Assembly (NCBI RefSeq): GCF_030247195.1
Contig: NC_080671.1
Span: 412,496,044 to 412,560,043 of the forward strand
Reading direction: 5' to 3'
Source of the DNA: Topomyia yanbarensis
Taxonomy: Eukaryota; Arthropoda; Insecta; Diptera; Culicidae
Length of the DNA: 64,000 nucleotides
In this document: in pieces, positions 44,885 through 56,220 of the stretch
Layout of the letters: each line of letters starts with the position of its first letter
Position numbering within the stretch: the stretch's first letter is position 1
The notes under the pieces: generated by a model
The model's input: only the letters and a program-made list of their open reading frames with translations
What the model was told of the DNA's origin: nothing
Databases searched by the model: none
Translations under genes and position numbers: made by a program

Positions 44885-45437
44885 TCAGCTTGAGCTTGAG
44901 TTTGTCCGATCACCCCTGGCTGCTACTCCGTTATCGATCTGAACTAGATGAAGTTCCACAGGGAATCAGTAGATCATTATGCTTGGGAATAGCGAAACAT
45001 CTTTCAATGTGCCATTCCTTGTAATCCTGAAGTCTTTTATTGATTAAAATCGACGCCGGCCAGGCCCGAACGTAGATCGCGGAAGGAAAGGGAAGGAATT
45101 TTAGTTCGATACTTGCTTTTGCTAGAAGCCGTATAACCTACTGCGCACTCCATAAGTATCACGGGAGGAGGAGATATTTGTTAGTAAAGTGTAGAAGTTG
45201 GATTTTACATCTTCTTTGCCGACGCCAGATAGGTGCCTCCACTATTTGGACTAGATAACGATCCATCAACTCATTGATCGGGGACCAACGGCCGTACTTC
45301 CCTTCCGAAGGAAGACATAACCACCGATTTTTTCACCTCAGAAAAATCTCAACGACCTCGGTTGGGATTGAACCCATACCAAGTGGAATGAGTGGCGGTC
45401 ACGCTTACCACTCAATCACCGACACGGCACCGTCGGA
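44885..45437 (-). mobile_element. tRNA-derived SINE
   Basis: Read on the minus strand the head resembles a tRNA gene: an A-box region TGATTGAGTGGTAAGCG (45418-45402) and a B box GGTTCAATCCC (45374-45364) at normal spacing, preceded by GTGCCGTGTCGG. The body of about 450 bp follows (CCTTCGGAAGGGAAGTACGG; GCCGTTGGTCCCCGATC; CAGCCAGGGGTGATCGG), then a tail of GAATGAA/GAACT words. Pol III promoter boxes and repeat tail are SINE hallmarks. Mosquito SINEs such as Feilai have this architecture, but the exact family is not assigned. Confidence 0.7.
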
Positions 45438-45440
45438 AAC

Positions 45441-47440
45441 GTCTAAAACGTAAACTTAGCTCACTAGAGGCCAAACCATCGAATATGTTCTCAGGGTGTC
45501 TTTGGAGGAATTGTTTGTATGAATATTCCCCACAATCTGATAACAATTGAAATTAGGCATGGCTTACTATGATCGACTAAAAATATTACCAAATTCAAAA
45601 TACGGTGTGAAAGTCACAGACCCGGAAACTGTACACTCAGATGCTGACAAAGCCTCATTGTCTTATCATGGATGATGAGACTTACGTCAAGGCGGGGCTA
45701 CTCTCAGCACAAGCTTGATGTTTCAAACCTTCAAAGTTTGCCAATGATTTGGCAAGCGATCTGCTCATGAGGCAAAAGGAGTACGCCGTTCCTGACTACC
45801 GGGACAGTAAACGGGGAGATCTACCTAAAGGAGTGTCTACAGAAGCGGAGTTACTTTCGTGCCCAAGGACATGAACCTCCCTGTCCCAACGCACCGGAAC
45901 TAAGGCTAATCGGAGAATACTTTTTAACTTTTTATACTGACGAGGTAGAAAGTTGGTGTCTTCGATAATGTTTTGGAAATGCTCGTAGTGAAAAATTTTG
46001 TTAGAGAACTTGAGCTTGTAGAACTAAAGGTTATCGATTTATAAGGCGTTTTCTATGGCAACCCCCTTAAATATATATATTTTTTTAAATATAACTTTTA
46101 TCATTTTGACTTTTCGTGCAAACTATGTTCAAGACAAATATGTAGGTATCAAAATCGCCATGGCCATGAAACGCTTTTAAATTTTATTAGTAATTCAAGT
46201 TAACTATTTTCACGCAAATGAAGCACCATGTGGTGTGTATTGCCTCATAAACCAGGATATAGAAGTAAGTGTTTATGTTCCATTCCATCCCACCCCACTA
46301 CGGAAGACCAAAGCAATTTTGATCGTTTTAGCCATCCAACTCCCAATACATCACAATATTAATACTAATAAAAATCAACGGAATGGTTGACACGTGAAGA
46401 TCGCATTCCTTATTTTGTTTTTATTTTACAACTTAAATAATTATCGAATATCCATGTTTGGTTATCCACATAATTTTGTACGCAGCACAGTTGTCATGAC
46501 ATTTGCTGAAGATGAAAATGGAGCTTAAGCTTACGAAAGTTCTTTTTTAACAAATTGGTCTACCTTATCTTTAACAAATAAGTGAAGCAACGCTAAAACT
46601 AAGATCCCCGTATATATAAACAATGGAAAAATTAAGGTCAAGCTACATGATCTGGTGCCACTTACTTGGAAAGGAGCTATTTAAAGATTCATGTAGTGTT
46701 TCAGAGACGTAGATGAAGTCCATTACAGAGTACACATGGAGAAACTACTTTCAGGATATTTCAAATTCTGTTTTTGTAAAAGGAATACGAGGAATACGAA
46801 TCACCCTTTCCTCCCAATTGGTCCATGTAGTACAAATCACAATACGGTAGTATCAGAGCACACACACTTTGCACATGTCAAGGACACATCCATACGTGCC
46901 AGTTCTGCGAATAGATTACGGACAATCCTGCTCAGAAACGGCCAAGGAAAGCTCATCAACGAAAAACAAGTTCAACAAACAGTCTCCGCAAACAGTTTCA
47001 AAATTTGTGACTGTAAGGGCAAGAAGCTAGGGAGAACATTTGATCGCGAACATCAAGGGTATCCCACACCAAATTGCATCCCGGAAAAAATCAATAGAAA
47101 ATAACCCAATGGGTGCGTTCTCTTGGAAATTTGGGTAGAACTACTTTTGAGTGTATTGTTTATAGTTCACACTGTATTTTTATCGTTGTCAAATCCTCAA
47201 CGTTGGAAAACAACTCGGAATCATGCAGTCAACGGTGAGTCAATGTGATGAATCGTTACTACTAAATTCTGAGCATCGAACGGAAGGAGAAATTCGGCCC
47301 GAATGGATGTTCTAATTGGGATCAGGATCACAAACCTGTAGCGAAAGCGTTTAAGCGGAATTCCAATGCTTCGGCCAGGGATGTGGCCAAAACGTTGAAT
47401 CTTTCTTTTGTTCAGAGAGCCAAGCACTGGGCGGGACTGC
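45441..47440. other. Non-coding stretch with one unexplained ORF
   Basis: No known gene. A plus-strand frame at 46736-47104 (122 residues, K/N/R-rich, several cysteines) is open from an ATG but has no domain, splice sites or promoter I can support. I treat it as unproven. Confidence 0.35.
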
Positions 47441-48235
47441 ATACTGATATAATGCTGGTATTATGCCAGAAAAGGCGAAATATAGTGCTATTACTGTGCA
47501 GAGATTGACAGCTCGTTTTTGCAGCACTAATGCTATTATATAGCACCAGCGTAAAAATGTCAAATTTAAAAGCCCAATATTGGCACTACTAATGCTATTA
47601 GAAAGCTTCAGTTGATTGTCATTGTCCGCCATGGATTTAAAACCATTTCTTATGTTTCCTTTCGGTATGGCGAGCAAAAAGGAAACATTTCAAAATAAAA
47701 TATTCTATTTAAAACTATAATTGACTCTTTTCTAATGCATTGTAATGCATATCCTTAATCGGTTTTCTTTCTCACATGATATGAATGTTCTACGAAAATC
47801 ACCTTTAGTAAGTCTCGAACTGAGGTCCTCGTCCTTCACGGTAAATGCGCTGCGTTTGCTGCCTGGACTATATAGCATATGTTCGATTGAAATGAAATAT
47901 GCCGAATATAATCTTCAAGAAGAGTTGCATAACGAATAAACCCACAGCATGACAATAGCCTTATATCGGCTTTCTTTTTGCTCTATAATGGCATTACATG
48001 CACATGTAAAGCTTACATGCTTTAAAGATCCTTGAAGCATGTACGCGTTATATCAGCTTTATATGCGCATATAGAGCAAGCGATAACGCTATATTTTGGC
48101 TGTGAATTTATACATTATTGATGTTAATATAGAGCTTTATTGCATTGTTAATGCTGTAATGGAGTTTCAATGCAACATTAGTGCAAATGTATAGCCAATA
48201 TAGTGGAATCGCTTAATGCTTATGGTTACTTGGGT
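47440..48235. repeat. AT-rich repeat region with AATGCTATTA/TATAGC words
   Basis: Blocks at about 47440-47640 and 47960-48235 repeat ATATAATGCTGGTATTATG, ACTAATGCTATTA and TATAGAGCTTTATTGCATT-type words in both orientations and end TATGGTTACTTGGG. They look like decayed copies of one small palindromic element. Boundaries could not be fixed. Confidence 0.4.
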
Positions 48236-48559
48236 ATTTTTATCGAAAACTAAACCGATAAATTACATAATCATCTCAGAATCCAATATCCCAACAGCTA
48301 GTTGCCTGATACATGCAAAAAGTATCAGTAACAAATTTGGTATATATTGATAACAAACTTGAATAAGGGCAAAGATGAGCCATTTAACTTCATCGATATA
48401 TGCCAGATTTAACTAAATACCACTCGGCTGTGTACGAAGAAGTATGTTGTCTATGCATCCGCCCGGGAAGTAGAGATTGATGGTGTAGTCTCCAACAAAG
48501 GCCTTAATTGCGAAGTATGGGGTTTCCTGCTCAAGAACCCTTTGTTACCAACCCATCTT

Positions 48560-49193
48560 TTCATCATTCGTTTTGGATTTGGTGTAGCTTTCGCTTAGTG
48601 GCAAAGTTGCCACATTCACTGATTTTCTTGGATTTGCAAAAACCTTCGGGTTTGTAGATTAGAAAAACATTTTCTTATGATTCACTGGTAAAAGTACAGA
48701 ATTAACAAGCGCAAACTTAATACTAGTTAATAAAAGAAACTATCTAATTAAATTCATTTTCCAATTTGCATTCGTCCTAATAAGGACGGTTTGTAGATAA
48801 CTATGTTGATACAAGACGAGAATCTTTTGAAACAATTCAAACCTTGCCGACGATTGTTTTTACTGCGTACATACATATGATCTTGCCCCTTTCGCAGCTC
48901 ACACCGAATGAGTACGCTTTGCAGCCTTCGATGTTTTGGTGGCATTTTTAGTTGCAGTTACTACCGCCTTTTCAGTGACTGCGTTTCTTAGCCTTTGGCT
49001 TTTTGGCCTTCTCACCGCAGCCAACGTTTTTCTTCTCTCCGGTGGTAGCCGATTTGATTGGTCGTCCGATGCAACTTCTCACGACCACGCACGTCTGTTA
49101 TGCACTGCGTCTTACACACGTCTGGCTTTGAGAAAAGCTGCGACACCCCTATTTATAGGTTTTATCATTAATATTGATTCTCATTTAAAGTAG
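48560..49193 (-). pseudogene. Histone H1 pseudogene with 3' stem-loop
   Basis: On the minus strand between about 49060 and 48900 a lysine/alanine-rich H1 tail can be read: EKAKKPKAKK, then, after a one-base frame change and stop, AVTEKAVVTATKNATKTSKA. The globular domain is absent. About 100 nt after the tail, at about 48788-48769, the sequence CGTCCT-TATT-AGGACG forms a 6-bp stem with a 4-nt loop, the shape of the replication-dependent histone mRNA 3' end. A TATAAATAGG lies upstream at about 49155-49145. The damaged frame and missing core make this a pseudogene. Copies of the 3' region recur at 1.2-2.3 kb. Confidence 0.7.
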
Positions 49194-51058
49194 TTTTTGA
49201 ACTATTTAAACAAGTTTTATACAGCAAACAACGTATCGGTAGCAAGCGTTGAACGTTTTCCTTCCGATTTATGAAACAAGATTGGCAATCCGTTTAGTAG
49301 AAGAAAAGTTATTAAGGTTCAAAATGTACGTAACGCTTTCGCTAATATGCACTACTATCGCTTTCTCGCTCGTTCTCGTGGCGTGCATGAGTCTTTCCTT
49401 TTTGTCCGGCTTCTAATGACTTAACCAAAACTAATATGCCGGCTTTCCCCACCAACTGCTCTCGTCAATCAACCCAATACGAATAATCATAGGAACAAAC
49501 ATGTAGTGGACCTATATATAAACTTTGCATTATTTTATTGTTCATTTGCTGCACCATATTGACGGCTCTGTGCGGGATGGGCTGAAAATTTTCACTTTTC
49601 CGAGTCGTTTTCGAAAGATTTTTTAAAACAATATTTTTCCGTTGATAATGAATGTCCTACATATTCCAACATTTTATACAACATTGGTACAAACATTTTC
49701 AACAAAATACCGAAGAAATTGATTAAATCCATTCAGTACAACAAAAGATATAAGTGTTCAAAATCTTACATCATTTTTCTTTCGAAATTTTGAAAAGGGC
49801 CCCTATATTGAAAGGTAAGTCGTTAGTCACGACAAAATACACTGAAAAAAATCAGTGGGAACCAGGAAAGGTTTTTTTTAAATAACTTTTTTTCCTTAAA
49901 AGTGCCCGACTTGAATTTTTGACGGTAGGTAGGGAATAGTTACCTATCTTGAAACAAAATTCCATCCAAATTAAAAATGTTTTTTTTTGTAAATCGACTT
50001 TAAATTCTTAAAATCGAGTTTTTTCAGTGTAGATGTCGATGAAGAATTTTTTCAATATTTTTATTCAAAAATTTGACTAATTTGGTAAAAATCACTCCTG
50101 CAACATTTTTTGTAGGATTTGTCGTTTTTAGACTGTAACCATTTGAAAAAAAAAATTGGTAAAAAAAGTTTGACCCTTTTCAAAAGACAGTCTAGAACAT
50201 TTTTGGAACAACAAAGTGGCTTTTTGTGACAAAGTTTTCATGTACAGAATGTTTCATTAAAATCGGAGAGGGTACTGCCAACATTTGTTCGAGTTGCCGC
50301 GAAATTGGTCAGCAACATGTCGAATTACACCAAAACTACAAACCAAATTTCTAGTCTAGCCACTGCTATGCAAATATGCACTACTTTCTAAAGGAAGCCT
50401 AGACTCAATCATTTCCAATGGGCGATGAGCTACATACCAACATAAGAAAATAGCAATTTAGGAATGAAATGAAGTTTTTTTTTAAATTGGAAGGTGTTTA
50501 CTTCTGCATTGCCTCCTGTAATGTAATATTTATTGGTGAAATGTACCTCTCATTGATGAGCTGCTAGTTATTGATTAAAATAGAATTCAGTGATTATCAA
50601 TGACCGATCACGAACACATGGCATATACCTAGGTAAATGATTCGGCGTAGGAATATTTCACCGAAGCTTCGTCATGTAGCGATCTGCGGCATCCGCTGGT
50701 ATTTATTGCCAAATTGTAACTGCCAGTGACGAATATCTATATGACTATAGTACTATTTATTCATTCGTTGAGCGAAATTGACATTTACCGTTTCGCTATA
50801 AATATTTATCAATTATTTTGAAGTTCAACCATAGAGCGAGATCAGTTTTCGTTGGTCGCAACGTAAATCAAACAGTATGGTGACGCTAGAAGTAATTCCA
50901 TATAGGAATGTTAGTTGATTGTCTGTTTAATTGATTTTTATTTTTCCTTCATGTGTTTTTTAATGTTTAAATGTATCGTACGATGGTGATAACTGTGTGA
51001 AACAAACATCATCAATAAATATTCTATTTGGATTTATAAAATATAAATAAAATGTTTG
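49194..51058. other. AT-rich non-coding stretch
   Basis: No gene seen. TACACTGAAAAAA at about 49839 and TTTTTTCAGTGTAG at about 50020 form inverted ends of a possible 0.2 kb MITE. Confidence 0.4.
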
Positions 51059-51117
51059 CAGTTGATTATACACCGGTAAATTGATATTCAATCAATTTAC
51101 CGGTGTATAATCAACTG
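51059..51117. repeat. Perfect 27-bp inverted repeat with 5-nt loop
   Basis: Arms 51059-51085 and 51091-51117 are exact reverse complements (outer CAGTTGATTATACACC, inner GGTAAATTGAT) around an ATTCA loop. It lies in non-coding DNA 120 bp before the foldback at 51237. Confidence 0.95.
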
Positions 51118-51236
51118 AGAGATGTATAACAAACCCAAACTACATTATTATTGTTCAGAACTCAGTCTCATACAGTCGTAATTCGTTGGTTGAACTACCA
51201 TCGCTGTCCAGCTAATGAATTCGATTTGTTAGTTTG

Positions 51237-51744
51237 GTTAAGGTTCAAGTTACCTTTTTTGAGCATGTGTTAGTTTTGAACGCTGGATAGTATGGGTAGG
51301 AAAAATTGTGTTCAGCTTTGCCACCGGATTATACATTTAAACCTTTTAAAAACACTAAAAGAAGAATATCAGCCGATTTATCAGATCACAACGATTCAAA
51401 TCATACAAAATAGCTGCTGGAAAAACTATCGGTTTCGCTAAATGGTGCTTTTGAAAAAGTGGCTGTGATTTTTTGTCACACTACCACACCGTGCTGGGGC
51501 ACGCAACACAACAGCGCAATGAAAAAACCACAGCCACATTTTCAAAAGCACCATTCAGCTAAGCCGATGGCTTTTCCGGCAGGTATTTTGCATGAATTGA
51601 ATCGTGATGATCTAATAAATCAACTGATATTCTTCTTTTAGAGTTTTGAAAAGGTTTAAATGGATAATCTGGTGGCAAAGCTGAGCACAATTTTTCTTAC
51701 GCACACTACCAAGCCTTGAGGTAACTTGAGCCTTAACTTATATA
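51237..51744. mobile_element. Foldback element, 0.5 kb
   Basis: Arms of about 230 bp are inverted copies. The left has GGTTCAAGTTACC, GGAAAAATTGTG, AGCTTTGCCACCGGATTATA, GAAGAATATCAGC and AAATGGTGCTTTTGAAAA. The right has the reverse complements in reverse order, ending GGTAACTTGAGCC near 51736. A spacer of about 55 nt separates them. No coding frame. Confidence 0.8.
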
Positions 51745-53355
51745 TGTCAAAAATGATCAAAGGATGGTAGTAGTAGTGGTGGATCACTAAAGCAGCCTGG
51801 TTAAAAAAAGACCCAAACGACGAATTGGTATTGAACATCAGTTCTGATTTTTGTACAATTTTTGGTTATAAAACTAGTTTTTAAATTCTCAGTTTTACCA
51901 ATTAGCTTGACATTGATGAAATTAATTGGACAAAGTACTTACCTTTATAGTAACTATTCTTATAATCAATTTCTAAAATTTACTGGCTCTACTATAATTA
52001 TGAAAAGTTATTCTAGAAGCGGGTACCAGAAACTGCACTACAAAAAAGTGTACATCCCGAGTGACATCGCTTCAGTGGCCAACACTGAAAATGGTCAGCG
52101 CATACTACGACGTTTTGTTTTCATTTATGCGAATCCAAACAAGATGAAAAAGAATCACAAAACACTACAAACCCACACGTTGAGTGATTGCAATACCGGG
52201 AAAATGCACTTGTACGAACATTTAATGGTTTGTATTGAATTTCACGCCGCAAGCGAAACTCCTCCACTAGCGCGCCGGCAAAAAACCTACGGAGTGGGTT
52301 TTCCACAGTAGGTGCCTATATGGACGGCGGACCAGGCACGCTGCTTTTGCAGCATGCACAGCACCTCGTGCGGCCTCGAACGGCCCGCTTGTTTTGTTTA
52401 CATATTTTGCATGGCGCTCGGCTGCCTTGACTGTCGACAATGCCTGTGATGTCTGCTGCTGGTGGTCGTGTGTTGTAAAAAATGCACTCGCCTATTGAAT
52501 ATGGTGGATTGTGCTTGGTAGGTCAGTGTAGTGATGAAGTATACCGCGTCGCTTTTAGTTTCACTTGAGTTTCTTAGCGTTGTGGTCACGAACACAATGG
52601 AAGCAGATTGGAAGTAATGGAACCAAACAGTATATTGATTAGAGCGCATCAATATTTGAAATTTCCGCAGAACATTGCTAGAAACTTGTCATTTATGGCC
52701 AATTAAACCTAGGGAATATGAATGCAGTCAGATAAAAGCTGACACGGGGTTTGTTTTATATGTTTTATATTTATATGTTTTTATATAAACTATTGTACAA
52801 ACTTAAAGCACACTCTGAAGATCATAAGAGAACCTAGGGGAGATGGCCCATCAATGGATGAACTATGTCAATGCCTAAGCAATTAACTAAAGCTTACTTA
52901 TACATAAAGATAGGAAATCCCATAGAAAATGGGACAAATATATGCGATCATGGGCAGTACATGTCCTCTAATTGTATTTTTATGAAAGGCAGTTGAATTC
53001 CACAACTAAGAAAAATCCGTACATGTGAGTTGAGCCTCTATTTTTTCAAAAAAATATTCCAAGGGAGAGAGCCGCACACGAAAGCATTGCTGCCGGTCGT
53101 GGCATATATGAACCGAATTCATTGTCGTTGTTTGTGATTAAAAATATTAAAGAGAAGCAGAACCGCTCTGCTGACTGTACTAGGGGCAGTATTTTTTGCA
53201 CACAGGCTGCCGTACAGTGCTGGGAGCCGTACAGTGCTGTAGCGAATAACAGCAGCATCGTAATGTAATGAGAATGTAGGGAAAAAATATTACAGCCGTA
53301 GAAAAGGTAGACATTTCGCATCCTTGGTTGCGATAGTATTCTTATAGGGGTGCTG
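51745..53355. other. Non-coding stretch
   Basis: No gene supported. The plus-strand frame at 51862-52311 begins at TTG, lacks a domain and has no promoter or splice evidence. 52320-52450 is locally GC-rich. Confidence 0.4.

Positions 53356-53357
<2 letters not shown>

Positions 53358-53395
<38 letters not shown>
53358..53395. repeat. (CA)n microsatellite
   Basis: About 18 CA units. The minus-strand frame at 53046-53423 is inflated by it. Confidence 0.95.
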
Positions 53396-53397
<2 letters not shown>

Positions 53398-53519
53398 AAG
53401 CATCTGTTGGGAACACATTGCATGTTGACAATCTATGTAGTGAGATGAAAGTTCGATCAAAATAATATTCTTCTCGAGGACGAGGACAATTTATCATAGA
53501 TTGAATTGAAAAATGACTT

Positions 53520-54150
53520 ACATAGTCATGCACTTAGAAAATAGGCTACTCCTACTATTACTACTATACCGGCAAGGCTGGCTGTATTGACCCAATAGTT
53601 AAAATTCACGTTTTATGCGAAAAATAGCCAAAACTATACCTTTCGGTGTTGGAAAGTTCAGTTTAACTTAGTACTGCAATGCATATGCAAAAATATACAT
53701 GAAAGGTTTTTTTTCCACTTAGATGTGCACTTAAAAACTGGCTTTACTATTACAACTATGCCGATATGGCAGGCTGCCTTGACGCAATAGTTGTAATTCA
53801 CGTTTATATGCGAAATAATAGCCAAAACAATACCGTTTGATACAAAGTACAGAAAGTACAGTTTAATTCCCTATTAGAAAGTATATGTAAAATATACATG
53901 ATCGGTTTTATTTTCATTTAGTTATACAGTAATAGTTGTAGCGAAATAGTTAGCGCGCTACCGTTATTATGGAGTACGCAAAGAAAAGACATCTATATGC
54001 AGTTTTATAAGTAATGCTAGAAATATTAAATTTATAAATTGATATACTTTTCTTAAAGTTATTTACATGATCTAAAACAACAAATTTCCATTACTATAAC
54101 AACTATACCTACTATCATAACTATTGGGTCAGCTGTCCTAATAAACCAAT
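53520..54150. repeat. Tandem repeat, about 190-bp unit
   Basis: Two clear copies and one decayed copy. The marker ACTATNCCG...GGCNGNCTG...TTGACNCAATAGTT occurs near 53566, 53757 and, weakly, 54100. Each is followed by AATTCACGTTT, TATGCGAAA, ATAGCCAAAAC and ATATACATGA. Confidence 0.65.
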
Positions 54151-54618
54151 AATCAATTGTTCTATTTGGCTGCAAAACTTCTCTGTTGGAATATGGCAAG
54201 GTTTCCAAGGAAATAGAGATATGTAGACTAAAAATTGTAGCTTTTCTTGAAAACAGAATCGATTAAGTATAGAGCAAAATTCTTTTCTATTGCTACACAT
54301 AAGCTTTTCGATTTAAAAAATCATGCTTTTCGTTTTGTTGAGTTTTCCAGTTTTGGAATGCGAATAACTTTCATTGTACCTACTGAAAGAAATCGCTAGA
54401 TTTTTGCTCTATCTAATCGGAAATAACAACAACAATTTTCTATTAAACTCCGTAATATGTACAAATACTATGAATAACGAAAATAATGGATTGTGTGAAA
54501 GTAGTAATTAACTGCACCAAGATTGGTCCGTGCTGTTGGACCGGCGCGCGGACATATAGCGGTAGCAACGCCTTATTTGATATTTACGAAAGGTGGTTAT
54601 AATAAGAGACCATCCAAG

Positions 54619-54693
54619 TAACAATTGAAGTTTTATAGCATGCTACAAGTGCAATCTAAGTTTTATGAGTGGCTGTAAAACCTCAATTGTTAC
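54619..54693. repeat. Mini palindromic repeat, copy 2 (MITE-like)
   Basis: 75 bp. The ends GTAACAATTGAAGTTTTATA and, in reverse complement, GTAACAATTGAGGTTTTACA are inverted with two mismatches. It matches the repeat at 25646-25727 in the opposite orientation. It could fold into a pre-miRNA-sized hairpin. Confidence 0.75.
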
Positions 54694-54989
54694 TAGGGCA
54701 TAAATAAATGAAGTAGCTTTTTCGGAAATTTTCGACCCCTCCCCCTTTGTAGGATTTCGTCACAAAATTGGAATCTGCTCCTTAAAAATAATACAGCTTT
54801 TGCCATGCCCCCTCCCTCCGCTTCCGGAAGAAAAAAACTACTTTTTTGTATATTTCTTTTAAATACACATTCTTGCAAATTCGTTGATCACTGCTTTCAT
54901 CAAAATTTACATTCGGGCCGTAAATTGTGCATAGAAATCAAAAATTTTGAGGGTAAAACTGAATGTGATATTCATTGTACTGTTCAGAT

Positions 54990-56220
54990 ATGTGCGACGG
55001 TAGGGACTTCGTGACAGCGTGTACCATCGCGAAGGGCTCGAGCATTTGTATGTTGACGTGTTTAATCGCATGTGCTAATGTGTATGTAACATCGCGTGTA
55101 TAAATTATATTTTATAACCGTGTTCCTTTCGCATATTCGCGTGTGTTCTTGCAAGATCGCACGCGGACCGTGAATCTAATACTTAATTTTTGGTGTACGG
55201 CTCAGATGCTAGCAGAAAGTGAGATCTCCCATATCACTAGAGTTCCCGGTCACATCGCCATGGAACGTGTTGTCTAGTGGATATGAGCATTATTTTTTGA
55301 TTGGTCCTACTGAATGTATGGACATAAGTTGCTGGGACAGAGAGTAATGGTATCCGGACGTTACCGATTCATGATCGCGCGAACACGGACGTTTGTAGGT
55401 TCGCGTTTGAGACAGTGCTTGACACTTCGTAAGTGCTAAAACGTGCACCTTATTACTGGGGTGTTATCAAGTTTGTGTGAACGCGGGCGTAGGTGTGCGT
55501 TGTTGATCGCGAAGAGCTTAAGCGTTCGTATGTTAACGTGTTTGTCACGTGCGCTCGCGTGCATGTGACTTCGCATGTACAAAACTGGATTTTGGAACCG
55601 TGTGGCCATACATAGATTCGCGTGCGCTCCTGGATAGTCATTCTGATATTTAATTTTCGGTGTACAATTCACATTCTGACAGGGAGTGAGTATCCCATAT
55701 CACTAGAGTTCCCGGTGATGTCGCCATGGAATGTATTGTCTAGTGGATATGAGAGCTTTCCAAGAATAGAAACTTCCGGAAGTGACCGATTCATGATTAT
55801 GCAAGTGTGGGAGTTTTTAGGTTCACGTTTGAGACCACGTTTGAAAATTAATAAGCGCTGAGACGTTCACCTTATCACCAAGATGTTATGTTTGCGAGAT
55901 CGCGGGAATAGGTGCCGTGGATGGTCGCGATGGGATCAAGCATTTGTATGTTAACGTGTTTGTTACGTGTATGTGCCATCGCGTGTATAATTGTGATGTT
56001 ATAACCACGTTGCCTGTATTCTTGAATGATCGCGCACGAACCGTGAATATGAGCCTAATTTTTAGTGTATAGTACAGATGGTAGAAGAGAGTCAATTTCC
56101 CCATAGAGTTCCAGGTCGTGTCTAGTGAGTATGGGCGTCACTTTTTTGATTGGTTCAACTGAAGGCATTAGTCTAGACTTTTAAGACCGAGGTTAGACTT
56201 CCGGACGTGACTGTAATTAG
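54990..56220. repeat. Three tandem copies of a 405-478 bp repeat
   Basis: Copies start near 54990, 55440 and 55865. Markers recur in order: ATCGCGA, GTATGTTNACGTGTTT (55048, 55526, 55946), TCGCGTGTATAA, a run ending CCGTGAAT, TTAATTTTTGGTGTA, CCCATATCACTAGAGTTCCC (55228, 55694, degraded near 56099), GTCGCCATGGAA and TGTCTAGTGGATATGAG. Composition is richer in GC and CpG than the neighbours. Short open frames in it are not conserved between copies, so it is non-coding. Confidence 0.85.

Noticed and set aside
44413..44942. Long serine/arginine/phenylalanine frames and an asparagine/glutamate frame on the other strand
   Set aside because: They translate a pentanucleotide array in several frames. 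No start context or non-repeat domain.
45364..45437. tRNA gene on the minus strand
   Set aside because: A and B boxes are present, but the acceptor stem does not close convincingly and a SINE body follows. Better explained as a SINE head.
46736..47104. 122-residue plus-strand ORF as a host gene
   Set aside because: Open from an ATG, but no domain, promoter, splice sites or poly(A) signal that I can support. Such length can occur by chance in 64 kb.
51862..52311. 149-residue plus-strand ORF as a gene
   Set aside because: The first codon is TTG, composition is typical of random AT-rich DNA, and no domain is seen.
53046..53423. 125-residue minus-strand frame with a Cys-Val run
   Set aside because: It is extended by the (CA)n tract and has no conserved domain.
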